A stretch of DNA of 64,000 nt from Syntrophomonas wolfei subsp. methylbutyratica. Its GTDB lineage: Bacteria; Bacillota; Syntrophomonadia; Syntrophomonadales; Syntrophomonadaceae. Positions 16,066 through 24,021 of the stretch are shown here, piece after piece. Position 1 is the stretch's first letter. Each line of letters begins with the position of its first letter. Made by a program: the position numbers and the translations under genes. The stretch covers positions 1 through 64,000 of the forward strand of contig NZ_BBQT01000002.1 in the NCBI RefSeq assembly GCF_001570625.1. Reading direction: 5' to 3'. The notes under the pieces were generated by a model. The model was given only the letters and a program-made list of their open reading frames with translations. It had not been told where the DNA came from and did not search any database.

Positions 16066-17418
16066 TCATCCATCACTTCCGGCCGCTATTTCCTCCCCAA
16101 AGCCCTCAGCACTTAATAATTCATTCGCCTGTTTTTCGGGGAGTTCTTCCACATCTTTTAGTTTCCGCTCCATTACCCGCGATCTCCTGGCAGCCTCCTC
16201 AATACTGTTGCTGGCTTCCTGCAATTTCTTGCGGGTTTTCTCCAATACCGCGCCGAATTTGCCAAACTCGCTCTTTACAGCTCCCAATATGGCCCATACT
16301 TCACCCGACCTCTTTTGAATGGCCAGAGTGCGAAATCCCATGGATAAACTATTCAGCAGCGCTGCCAGGGTGGTAGGCCCGGCAACTGTTATCCGGTAAT
16401 CCTGGCGCAGGTTCTCAAAAAGCCCCGGCCGGCGTAATACTTCCGCATATAGTCCTTCGGTGGGTAGAAACATTATAGCAAAGTCCGTGGTGGCGGGTGG
16501 TTCAATATATTTGCTGCAGATTTCTTTGGCCTGGGCCTTAATCCGATTTTCCAGGTTTTTGCCCGCCTGTTCTATAGCAGCCAAATCGGCCCCGTCATAA
16601 GCCTCCAGGAGGCGGTGATAATCCTCCAGCGGGAATTTGGCATCTATCGGCAGCCATAAGGGAGAACCCTCTTTATCCGGTCCGGGGAGTTTTACGGCAA
16701 ACTCCACTCTCTCCACCCCCTTTTTTACTGCCACATTGCTGCCATACTGTTCCGGAGCCAGTATATCTTCCAGTATATTGCCCAATTGCACTTCTCCCCA
16801 GGTTCCCCTGCTTTTAACATTACTAAGAACTTTCTTGAGATCTCCTACCCCGCTTGCCAGAGCTTGCATTTCACCCAGGCCCTTATGTACCTGTTCCAGA
16901 CGCTCACTAACCAATTTGAAGGATTCGCCCAGCCGTTGTTCCAGGGTAGCATGCAGCTTTTCATCTACCACCGTTCTCATCTGGTCCAGCTTCTGGGCGT
17001 TTTCCTTTTGTAGTTCCCTTACCCTTTCTTCTATGGTTCCCCTCATCTGTTCCAGCTTCTGCTCATTGCTCTGGGTCAAATGGGCCATCTGTTGGGAGAA
17101 ACCCTCCAGCTGGTATTGCTGCAAATTCCCCATTTCCGCCATACGCGCTGAAAGTGAATCGCTGAAAGTCTTAAATGAATTGCTCAGCTCTTCCCTGCCC
17201 TGTCGGGCCGTCGCATTCATTTCTTCCCGGTTGCGGCCGATTTCCTCTCTCAGCAGCTGCTCCATCCTTTCCTGGTTTTTCTCCAGGAGAAGATTGCCGG
17301 CTCCCAGCTTATCCAGTTGCTCACGAAGGGTATTCATTCGCTGCTGCAGTTGAAAAAGCAAAAAAAACAGCAAAGCCAAGCCTATAAACACTGCAATTAT
17401 TGCCGCTTGCTCCATCAT
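16066..17418 (-). CDS. rmuC: DNA recombination protein RmuC
   Basis: 450 residues. An N-terminal membrane segment (AAIIAVFIGLALLFFLLFQLQ, about 5-25) is followed by about 150 residues of coiled coil. The RmuC nuclease-like domain follows: SRGTWGEVQLGNILEDILAPEQY, LPIDAKFPLEDY and FAIMFLPTEGLYAEVLRRPGL. RmuC restrains inversions and is a predicted restriction-endonuclease-fold protein. It lies alone between pgeF and tRNA-Ser(CGA). Confidence 0.95.
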   Translation of the reverse strand: MMEQAAIIAVFIGLALLFFLLFQLQQRMNTLREQLDKLGAGNLLLEKNQERMEQLLREEIGRNREEMNATARQGREELSNSFKTFSDSLSARMAEMGNLQQYQLEGFSQQMAHLTQSNEQKLEQMRGTIEERVRELQKENAQKLDQMRTVVDEKLHATLEQRLGESFKLVSERLEQVHKGLGEMQALASGVGDLKKVLSNVKSRGTWGEVQLGNILEDILAPEQYGSNVAVKKGVERVEFAVKLPGPDKEGSPLWLPIDAKFPLEDYHRLLEAYDGADLAAIEQAGKNLENRIKAQAKEICSKYIEPPATTDFAIMFLPTEGLYAEVLRRPGLFENLRQDYRITVAGPTTLAALLNSLSMGFRTLAIQKRSGEVWAILGAVKSEFGKFGAVLEKTRKKLQEASNSIEEAARRSRVMERKLKDVEELPEKQANELLSAEGFGEEIAAGSDG

Positions 17419-17498
17419 TAACCACCCCCGTTCTTTTTGCTGCCATTCTATACCCCCATCTGGCCTAATGTCAAATGGACAACGATTACTACCCCAAT

Positions 17499-17523
17499 AA
17501 AAATAAGGGGTTTAAAACCCCTT
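17499..17523 (-). terminator. Terminator of tadA-tRNA-Ser(CGA)
   Basis: On the minus strand AAGGGGTTTTAAACCCCTT is followed by ATTTTTATTG. It lies 16 nt after the tRNA 3' end. Confidence 0.8.
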
Positions 17524-17538
17524 GCTAATCATCATATA

Positions 17539-17633
17539 TGGCGGAGAGAGTGGGATTCGAACCCACGGAGCCGCTATCAACGGCTCACTCGATTTCGAGT
17601 CGAGCGCCTTCAACCGGACTCAGCCATCTCTCC
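17539..17633 (-). tRNA. tRNA-Ser (anticodon CGA)
   Basis: A class II tRNA, 95 nt with encoded CCA, acceptor GGAGAGA/TCTCTCC, anticodon loop ACTCGAAAT with anticodon CGA and a long variable arm. It reads UCG. Its first 14 nt are also the last codons of tadA, including that gene's stop. Confidence 0.97.
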
Positions 17634-18075
17634 GTAGACTGGCAAAAAATCTTTTTAGGAGCTCGCTGCACTCCTCTTTTAAAACTCCCCCTTCTACTAC
17701 AACCTGGTGGTTTAAGGCGGGGGACCTCACAATATCATAGATAGAACCGGCTGAACCCGCCTTCGGATCTGTTACCCCGTAAACCAGATGACCCAGGCGA
17801 GTATTGACCATCGCTCCGGCACACATAGTACAGGGCTCCAGAGTACAATATAATACGGACTCATTTAAGCGCCAGTGTCCCAGGTACCGGGCAGCCCTCT
17901 GCAAGGCTAAAAGCTCAGCATGCGCTGTGGCATCCTGGCAGAACTCCTTTTCATTATGAGCCCGGGCAATTATTTTCCCATTATGCACCACAATTGCTCC
18001 TACCGGGATTTCTCCCCTCTTAAAAGCCTCCCGGGCCTCTTCGAGCGCGTGGCGCATGAAATCCTCGTGCTGCAC
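17620..18075 (-). CDS. tadA: tRNA-specific adenosine deaminase TadA
   Basis: 151 residues. Active-site motifs are HAE (TAHAELLALQRAA, about residues 52-65) and PCTMC (LEPCTMCAGAMV, about 83-94); both bind the catalytic zinc and supply the general acid/base. TadA converts A34 to inosine in tRNA-Arg(ACG), and that substrate tRNA is encoded at 24096. The last codons and TGA stop lie in the 5' end of tRNA-Ser(CGA), and tRNA-Arg(CCT) lies 45 nt upstream on the same strand, so all three may be one transcript. The tadA-SRP RNA-dnaX order resembles Bacillus, with insertions. Confidence 0.96.
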   Translation of the reverse strand: MQHEDFMRHALEEAREAFKRGEIPVGAIVVHNGKIIARAHNEKEFCQDATAHAELLALQRAARYLGHWRLNESVLYCTLEPCTMCAGAMVNTRLGHLVYGVTDPKAGSAGSIYDIVRSPALNHQVVVEGGVLKEECSELLKRFFASLRRDG

Positions 18076-18119
18076 TTGTCAACTCCCTGGGGGTTATTTG
18101 TATAGCATAAATGTATAAA

Positions 18120-18196
18120 TGGTGCGCCCGGAGGGACTCGAACCCCCGACCTGCGGTTTAGGAAACCGTCGCTCTATCCTACTGAGCTACGGGCGC
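18120..18196 (-). tRNA. tRNA-Arg (anticodon CCT)
   Basis: 77 nt with encoded CCA. The acceptor GCGCCCG pairs with CGGGCGC, the anticodon stem-loop CGGTTTCCTAAACCG gives anticodon CCT, and the T-arm is CGGGGGTTCGAGTCCCTCC-like. It reads AGG. Confidence 0.97.
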
Positions 18197-18329
18197 AAGT
18201 TGTTCAAACAGAACCAGGGCTCGTATGCCCCAAAACAAATTAAGATATTACACTTGCCTGTTCCTGTTGGAAATCCTAAAATTAAAAGAAATGCACGGGC
18301 ATTTCTTTACTGCAATTTCATATCTCGTT

Positions 18330-18462
18330 TAAGCATCGGAAGAAACTGCGGAGCAGTTTCAACACAGCGCTTGCAACGAGGTGGGGGATTAGAACCCGCC
18401 GCCTGTTTTGTTAATAAGAATCCGACCGCTTAGCGGGGGATATATTTCACTTCGTTATATTT
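18330..18462 (+). repeat. Direct repeat R1 (about 135 bp), first copy
   Basis: Closely similar, same-strand copy of the sequence at 21449-21588. Shared blocks include GGAAGAAACTG, GGAGCAGTTTCAACACAGC, GCAACGAGG, GGGGGATTAGAA and CCTGTTTTGTTAATA. The two copies bracket the FIST and GGDEF/HD-GYP genes. The reverse complement has a T-arm-like GGGTTCTAATCCC, so a degraded tRNA-like origin is possible but unproven. Confidence 0.8.
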
Positions 18463-18607
18463 TAAAACGCCGGCGAACCTTTTGCAAGCCCCTATAGTGT
18501 AATCCAACAACTTCCATCGAATTCCCGATTACAATAAAATAGGTCTCCAGTCCTGGATATTATCTTATAGATAAATAAAGGAATATAATATAAAAGAAAG
18601 AACTATT

Positions 18608-18619
18608 GACTATATAGTC
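18608..18619. promoter_or_regulatory. Perfect palindrome GACTATATAGTC upstream of the FIST gene
   Basis: A 12-bp perfect palindrome lies about 100 nt before the start codon and about 20 nt after a possible -10 box. This form is common for TetR- or MarR-family operators. No second copy was seen in the window. Confidence 0.4.
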
Positions 18620-18718
18620 TGTCGATTGTTTGAAGGAGAGTTAAGGATTAATAATCTATAGAAATCAAGTAAAATTAAGGCTTTAGAGAAGCTTTATCGG
18701 TAGGAAGGGGGGCTGTGC

Positions 18719-19852
18719 TTGCGTATAGAACAGAAGCTTTGGAGGAAAACTGTCGGCTGGTCCGACCATGGTCCCAGGGTCGATGGTCTTATGCCTCAGC
18801 TGCTTTTAGTCTTCGGAACACACAAATGCCTGCAAGAAGAAGTAATATTTGAAGAAATAAAGGGCTTTTATCCCGATGCCCATATCTTTGGCTGTTCCAC
18901 TGCCGGCGAGATTTGTGCTACCAGCATCTTTGAAGATTCTATTGCCATTACTGCTTTGGAATTTGAGCACACCCGAATTGAAGGCCAACAAATACAATTA
19001 AACCAGGTTCAGAACAGTTTCCAAGCCGGGGAATACCTGGCCTCTTCGCTTACCCACAAGGATTTATCTCATGTCCTGGTACTTAGCGACGGCCTGCATG
19101 TCAATGGAAGCGAATTGCTTCAAGGTTTAACTTCAAGTCTGCCCCCAGGAATCGCCATTACCGGAGGAATGGCCGGTGACGGAGTCTCTTTTGAAGAAAC
19201 CCTGGTCTTTTGGGACGCCCCACCAGCACCGGATACCATTGCTGTGCTGGGTTTTTATGGCAATCATTTAAAAGTAGGCTATGGCTCTATGGGCGGTTTT
19301 GACCCTTTTGGCCCCCAGCGTCTCATAACCCGCTCTGTTGCTAATGTTCTTTATGAAATGGACGGTCGTTCCGCCCTGGAATTATATAAGAAATACCTGG
19401 GCGAACATGCTGCAGGTTTACCCGCGACGGGAGTATTTTTCCCTCTCTCCATTTCTGGCCAGGAAGTAGCTGGAAGCCTGGTACGTACCATTCTGGCCGT
19501 AAACGAAGAAGAGCAGAGCCTGACCTTCGGGGGAGATGTCCCTACCGGAGCCTATGCTCGGATGATGAAGGCTAACCTCGATCGCCTGATAGATGGCGCC
19601 ATGAGTGCCGCAGACAGTAGCCTAGCTAACAACAATTCACCCGAGTTGGCCATCCTCATAAGCTGTTTTGGCCGCCGCTCGATACTCAAGCAGAGAACCG
19701 AGGAAGAAGTGGAGGCCGTTAGCGATGTTTTAGGTTCAGGCTGCATGTTCTGCGGTTTTTATTCCTATGGCGAAATTTCGCCCTTCAAGCCTGGAGAAAA
19801 ACCCGAATTCCATAACCAGACTATGACTATAACCACTTTCAAGGAGGTATAG
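18719..19852 (+). CDS. FIST-domain sensory protein
   Basis: 377 residues with FIST N (about 25-215) and FIST C (about 220-360) domains. HIFGCSTAGEI, HVLVLSDGLHVNG, ITGGMAGDG and the C-terminal GCMFCGFYSYGEISP are typical. No membrane segment, so it is a cytoplasmic sensor; FIST domains are thought to bind small ligands such as amino acids. The start is a TTG at 18719 after GGAAGGGGGG. The cyclic-di-GMP gene follows 4 nt later, so the FIST protein probably supplies input to it. It runs against replication and lies between two direct repeats. Confidence 0.92.
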   Translation: MRIEQKLWRKTVGWSDHGPRVDGLMPQLLLVFGTHKCLQEEVIFEEIKGFYPDAHIFGCSTAGEICATSIFEDSIAITALEFEHTRIEGQQIQLNQVQNSFQAGEYLASSLTHKDLSHVLVLSDGLHVNGSELLQGLTSSLPPGIAITGGMAGDGVSFEETLVFWDAPPAPDTIAVLGFYGNHLKVGYGSMGGFDPFGPQRLITRSVANVLYEMDGRSALELYKKYLGEHAAGLPATGVFFPLSISGQEVAGSLVRTILAVNEEEQSLTFGGDVPTGAYARMMKANLDRLIDGAMSAADSSLANNNSPELAILISCFGRRSILKQRTEEEVEAVSDVLGSGCMFCGFYSYGEISPFKPGEKPEFHNQTMTITTFKEV

Positions 19853-19856
19853 TAGT

Positions 19857-21437
19857 TTGGAAAACATGCATAGTTTACTAAGACGGCAATTGCGCAAGCA
19901 ATTCGGGAACCATATTCCCGATATTCCCGGCTGGGATGCATTTCTTCAGCAGGTGAATGACGCTTACCGGGAATTCGATGCCGATCGAAATATGTTGGAA
20001 CGCGCCCTGGAAATAAGTTCCCAGGAATTACTGGAAACCAACTCGCAACTCCGGGCTGTATTAGAGGCTTTTCCCGATGTTTTTTTGTTGCTGGACTCCC
20101 AGGGTATTATTATTGAGCTAAAAGCCGGCAGTTCCACTGAACTGTATATGTCCCCGGAGCAACTACTGGGCCATCACATCGAAGTTATTCATCCCGACAC
20201 CATCAATTCGCCCTTTGCCATGGCAGTTGAGCAGGTTCAGCAAAGCAGAAAGCTTATCACATTCGAGTATCCCGTGTTGCTAAACCAACAGGAACATTAT
20301 TTTGAAGCCAGGTTGCTGCCGGTATCCGGGGACCATGTCTTCGTTATCATCCGTAATGTCACCGAACGCCGTATCATGGAAGACCAATTGCGCTATCTTA
20401 GTATGCATGATGCTCTGACCGGTTTGTATAACCGCTCCTATTTTAAGCTGGAGACCGCCCATCTGGAAAAGCTATCCCATCGCCCGATTGGTCTTATTGT
20501 CGGCGATATTGATGGCCTGAAGCTGGTTAACGATACTCTGGGCCACGAAGCGGGCGATGACCTGCTTATTAAAGCTGCTCATGTTCTTAAAGAATCCCTG
20601 CGTGATTGTGACTTTGTAGCCCGTATAGGTGGTGATGAATTCGCCGCTATTCTTTACGATTGCAGTACTCAGGGAATTGAAGGCGTTATTACACGTATTA
20701 AAAATAATATTGTCCTTTTAAACTCTAGCAATCCGACCCTCCCCTTAAGTATTTCCCTGGGCTACGCCGAGAGAACCGATGCCTCAATGAGCTTGGTCGA
20801 ACTCTTCAAGGAGGCCGATGACAATATGTACAAGGAAAAGCTTGACCATCGCAAGAATTTTAATGCTAACCTGGTCAGCACCCTGATGAGTTCTATGGAT
20901 GAAAGGCATTTTTTCAATCAAGACCATGTTGAGCACATGCAGGAGTTGGTTTGCATCATGGCTGAAGCTCTGGATATGTCTCCAAGTCAAATATCATGCA
21001 TTAAACTACTAGCGCAATATCACGACATAGGCCAGGTAGGGATATCTGACGCTGTTCTTTTTAAGAAAGGCAAACTTAATTCTCAAGAGCGATTACAAAT
21101 TGAAAGGCATCCGGAAATAGGCTATCGTATTGCCCGTTTATCACCGAAACTGCTGCCGATAGCTGATTGGATACTTAGACATCACGAGTGGTGGAATGGA
21201 CAGGGTTATCCCTGTGGTCTGGCGGGTGAGGATATCCCCCTGGAGTGCCGCATTCTGGCCCTGGTCGATGCCTATAATGCCATGACCAGCAATCGCCCCT
21301 ACCGTAAAGCCATGAGTCATGAGGAGGCTATTGAGGAGATAAAAAGTAAAGCCGGAACCCAGTTTGACCCTGAATTAGTCCGCTTATTTCTGTCAAAAAT
21401 AGAAACAAAGTTCCCTTCACCCAGATCAAAAGCATGA
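19857..21437 (+). CDS. PAS-GGDEF-HD-GYP protein (cyclic-di-GMP synthesis and hydrolysis domains)
   Basis: 526 residues. A coiled N-terminus (1-60) leads into a PAS domain (about 65-165, AFPDVFLLLDSQGIIIELKAG). The GGDEF domain (about 175-330) has an intact RIGGDEF active site and an inhibitory RxxD site five residues before it (RDCD-FVARI-GGDEF). The HD-GYP domain (about 340-515) has YHDIGQVGI, ERHPEIGYRI and HHEWWNGQGYP. Both catalytic halves look intact, so the enzyme could be bifunctional, with one half chosen by ligand. The TTG start at 19857 follows AAGGAGG. It is coupled to the FIST gene. Confidence 0.93.
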   Translation: MENMHSLLRRQLRKQFGNHIPDIPGWDAFLQQVNDAYREFDADRNMLERALEISSQELLETNSQLRAVLEAFPDVFLLLDSQGIIIELKAGSSTELYMSPEQLLGHHIEVIHPDTINSPFAMAVEQVQQSRKLITFEYPVLLNQQEHYFEARLLPVSGDHVFVIIRNVTERRIMEDQLRYLSMHDALTGLYNRSYFKLETAHLEKLSHRPIGLIVGDIDGLKLVNDTLGHEAGDDLLIKAAHVLKESLRDCDFVARIGGDEFAAILYDCSTQGIEGVITRIKNNIVLLNSSNPTLPLSISLGYAERTDASMSLVELFKEADDNMYKEKLDHRKNFNANLVSTLMSSMDERHFFNQDHVEHMQELVCIMAEALDMSPSQISCIKLLAQYHDIGQVGISDAVLFKKGKLNSQERLQIERHPEIGYRIARLSPKLLPIADWILRHHEWWNGQGYPCGLAGEDIPLECRILALVDAYNAMTSNRPYRKAMSHEEAIEEIKSKAGTQFDPELVRLFLSKIETKFPSPRSKA

Positions 21438-21448
21438 TGCCATTTATT

Positions 21449-21588
21449 TAAGCATTGGAAGAAACTGAGGAGCAGTTTCAACACAGCTCTGCAACGAGGC
21501 GGGGGATTAGAAACCACCACCTGTTTTGTTAATAGGAACCCGACCGCTTAAAGAAACGGGGGACATTTTTCACCTCGTTATAAATTCC
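21449..21588 (+). repeat. Direct repeat R2 (about 135 bp), second copy
   Basis: Same orientation as R1 at 18330, starting 11 nt after the GGDEF/HD-GYP stop. The two differ at scattered single bases and by a small insertion (AAAGAAAC) near 21550. Both end in TTTCACNTCGTTATA. The identity over so long a non-coding stretch implies a recent copying event. Confidence 0.8.
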
Positions 21589-21721
21589 TAAGCTTCATAT
21601 AAACTAGGCGAAAACGTCGTATTATAATCCGGTCTGCAGGTACCCGGCGGCTGCAGTATGTAACAACTCCCGAGCATACTGTTCGGGAGGGATTAAGAAT
21701 GGTTCCTTCATAGTATACCCT

Positions 21722-22156
21722 CTATTTTTGACCTAATAATTCTCTGACTAACTCTGGATCTTTGGTAGAAACTGTATCTCCCCGGGCAGCGACATTATAA
21801 TTACCTTCTATGGAGTCTAGAATATCTTCTTTTCTAAACCGCCATTCCCGGCCACACTTAAATGCATTAATTCTTCCATCGCGAATCATGTTATAAACCG
21901 TTTGTTTGCTTACTCTTAAAACATCAGCTACCTCCAGAATGTTTAAGAAATCCGGTTTATTTTCTGATAAATTTTCAGCCAAGGCCTTAGTAAGATTCTG
22001 CACCATAGCAGCTTCCTCGGGACTAAATACCTTCCGCCCACAATCGGGGCATTTATATAGATTTATACCATCTAATAATAGGCGATATTTTCCCCATTTT
22101 GCTTCATGCGCGGTTACGACAGAATCCATTTCCTTATTACAATAGACACATTTCAT
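21722..22156 (-). CDS. Antitoxin-like protein: YgiT-type zinc finger plus excisionase-type helix-turn-helix
   Basis: 144 residues from the ATG at 22156 (AAGGAGG upstream). Two CxxC pairs (CVYCNKEM and CPDCGRKVFSP) form the N-terminal YgiT/MqsA-type zinc domain. Residues about 70-115 are a helix-turn-helix (ILEVADVLRVSKQTVYNMIRDGRINAFKCGREWRFRKEDI). Its start overlaps the stop of the DUF4258 gene (ATGA), so the two are translated together. By layout it is the DNA-binding antitoxin of a two-gene module. Confidence 0.85.
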   Translation of the reverse strand: MKCVYCNKEMDSVVTAHEAKWGKYRLLLDGINLYKCPDCGRKVFSPEEAAMVQNLTKALAENLSENKPDFLNILEVADVLRVSKQTVYNMIRDGRINAFKCGREWRFRKEDILDSIEGNYNVAARGDTVSTKDPELVRELLGQK

Positions 22157-22479
22157 TGTTTTTTCCTCCTTAGCATAGTCCCACATAGTTCCCATTCATC
22201 ATCATCTGGTAAAATTACAGTCACAATCTCTGCCTCAGGATAACTGGCCGCTACAACGACATAAAATTGAGGTTTATCCGGGGTTGCCTTTTGGAACAAT
22301 ACCTTAACATCAAAATGCCAGGGGCCGTCTTGTATTTCGATAACCTCTCCATATTCAATAGCCCGCATTACATCATCTAATGGAATCATTCTTTCACCCA
22401 TGCGGTCAAAGGCATGGGCAGACACATGAATACGGTTGGCTTTAGCCAGTGCCTTTACCCAGGTAATAGGGAACGACAA
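22153..22479 (-). CDS. DUF4258 protein, likely toxin of a type II-like module
   Basis: 108 residues from a TTG at 22479. That start is chosen because AAGGAGAGGG lies 5 nt upstream; the ATG at 22509 is before this site. The protein has the DUF4258 pattern: HVSAHAFDRMGERMIPLDDVMRAIEYGEVIE in the first half and QFYVVVAASYPEAEIVTVILPDDDEWE in the second. DUF4258 proteins have a RelE/MqsR-like fold and are often paired with YgiT-type zinc-finger antitoxins, as here. Toxicity is not shown by sequence. Confidence 0.82.
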   Translation of the reverse strand: MSFPITWVKALAKANRIHVSAHAFDRMGERMIPLDDVMRAIEYGEVIEIQDGPWHFDVKVLFQKATPDKPQFYVVVAASYPEAEIVTVILPDDDEWELCGTMLRRKKQ

Positions 22480-23514
22480 GTTATCCCTCTCCTTCTTATA
22501 AAATAACATAAATTAAAATAAAATAACAACAATTAATTGTGGTAATTTATGGGTTAATCATGCTCTCATATTCTTGCTAACTGCCCAGTCATAACACTTG
22601 AGTACAGTGCCAGTTGGTCGGCGGTTCCAAAGAAATGCGGTTTTGGGCATGATATAACCTTCTTTTCAACCAAATCTTGTTGAATTGACACTTACTTCGT
22701 TATATATTTTTATTATTCCTGCATTGCGACATTTTTCGCTATACACCACCTTTTTGGCGTATTTGTATTTTCTTTCTATGTTTCAACTAAAAAATATAAA
22801 GCAGAACTCAGTCTGTACGCTGGGTTTTAGTATTTTTTCCCCACAATATACTTTTTGCCTTAAATAGCCCCTCTTAGCAGAAGAGAGATCGGCTATACTG
22901 GTCCTTCCGATGCCGAAAGGAATTTGACAGGGTGACATTCCTGCATCTCCTAAAAATTGACCAGAGCAGATGTATCAAAAAATGATTTTATAAGCGCTCT
23001 TCCCGTTCCGTGCTTATGTCAGTACTTAACGACCTCGGGCAATCCTTTAGGGCATTTTGAACTAATAAATATCCCTGGTTTTCCTTGGTCTTGTCCTTAG
23101 TAATCTCCCCACGTTAAAGGGTTTAAACTTGTTGATAGCCACTGGGTATTTGATTAGATATACTAATATTAACTTCCCACTACTTCCCTTTAAATATATC
23201 CACCTTGGTTTCCAGGCATTTGCGCAAAGACAAATCATTAGCGCCAATCTCAAACCATCCGTTGGGTTTTTGATAGAAATCCAGGCCGCGACCAATCTTT
23301 TTTTATCTGTTATTCTAAAACCGGGTAGTTTTAGAAACATTTCTACTATTCTTGCCAAATTTCCTGCAAAAAGACGCAATATTCTATCTTAATAAAAAAA
23401 TGAGTTCCCTTAAGACACATATAAACAGCAGTATAATTGTCAGTAAATTTCTTATCCCCATTATGGTTATGGGCAAAAAGCTGAATGATTACTTGTGCAA
23501 AAAGGATACAAAGT
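22480..23514. other. Gene-poor region of about 1 kb
   Basis: No open frame here has a ribosome site together with a family match. Frames of 60-105 codons exist on both strands (for example 23062-23379 minus, 22685-22867 plus) but none is recognised. The DNA is AT-rich and between two toxin-antitoxin remnants, consistent with decayed mobile or accessory DNA. Confidence 0.5.
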
Positions 23515-23624
23515 TCCATTAAAACACTTAGCCTACCCCAGTGGTTGGCTATTATGGCCGAAGAAGCCGGTATTAGTTATTCCCGCGCTCTTCAAGAGAC
23601 CTAAACGAACGTCCAGGTTTATAA
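23515..23624 (+). pseudogene. C-terminal remnant of a HicB-type antitoxin
   Basis: Translation from 23515 gives SIKTLSLPQWLAIMAEEAG followed by ISYSRALQE, then a stop at 23602-23604. A one-base frame change gives LNERPGL and a stop at 23624. Together this matches the ribbon-helix-helix end of HicB-like antitoxins (…TIPxWLxxLAEExGINFSxxLQEALKExLGI). No start or N-terminal half is present. Confidence 0.55.
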
Positions 23625-23733
23625 AATTTAAGACCCCTGATTCCCTGGGTCTTGTTGCTTTCTTGTAATAGAACGTCCCTTGACCGAAATCATAATTATG
23701 ATAAAGTTTGGATAATAAAAGGGGGTGTTCCCG

Positions 23734-24021
23734 ATGCCTCAGATCAGGCCAATCTCCGATCTTCGGAATAACTTCACCGAAATTTCCCGTATCGTTCATG
23801 AAGGCAAAGAGCCGGTTTTCCTCACGAAGAATGGCTACGGCGACATGGTGGTTATGAGTATTGAGCAGTACGAAGCCTTCCGGACGGCAAAGCACATTGA
23901 TTCCGCATTATTGGAGGCGCAGCAACAAGCAGACTCCGACCCTACCCGCCTAGAATTCGACAAGGTTTCCGTCTCACTGCGTGAAAGGCTTACGGAAAAG
24001 ATGGGCCAAACCAATGCGTAA
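23734..24021 (+). CDS. Phd/YefM-type antitoxin (toxin partner truncated)
   Basis: 95 residues. The N-terminus (PISDLRNNFTEISRIVHEGKEPVFLTKNGYGDMVVMSIEQYE, broken here by position) is the Phd/YefM DNA-binding fold; the tail from about 55 would bind the toxin. The start ATG at 23734 has GGGGGTG upstream. A toxin start codon overlaps its end, but that reading frame is cut off after 26 codons. So this is an orphan antitoxin, perhaps still a repressor or able to neutralise a toxin from elsewhere. Confidence 0.88.
   Translation: MPQIRPISDLRNNFTEISRIVHEGKEPVFLTKNGYGDMVVMSIEQYEAFRTAKHIDSALLEAQQQADSDPTRLEFDKVSVSLRERLTEKMGQTNA

Larger units (their letters stand above)
18197..18718. other. Long intergenic region holding a direct repeat and a palindrome
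   Basis: About 520 bp between tRNA-Arg(CCT) and the FIST gene with no credible gene. It holds a 10-bp stem (AAAGAAATGC / GCATTTCTTT, 18285-18308), direct repeat R1 (18330-18462) and the palindrome at 18608-18619. A TATAAT at 18584-18589 may be the -10 of the FIST gene promoter, though no good -35 accompanies it. Confidence 0.6.

Noticed and set aside
17522-17744. Open frames on the strand opposite tRNA-Ser genes, also at 13277-13510, 18119-18433 and 24178-24468
   Set aside because: They are antisense readings of tRNA genes, which yield repeated GFEP/GIRTHG-like peptides; a well-known false-gene pattern.
18360-18425. A tRNA gene in direct repeat R1 (GGGTTCTAATCCC T-arm-like on the minus strand)
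   Set aside because: No acceptor or anticodon stem can be drawn, and the T-loop deviates; at most a degraded remnant.
22560-22665. A 30-codon minus-strand frame starting MPKTAFLWNRR after AAGAAGG
   Set aside because: Too short and unrecognised; a ribosome-like site alone is not enough.
23062-23379. A 105-codon minus-strand frame in the gene-poor region
   Set aside because: Basic and tryptophan-containing, it could be a transposase scrap, but no family match or ribosome site supports it.
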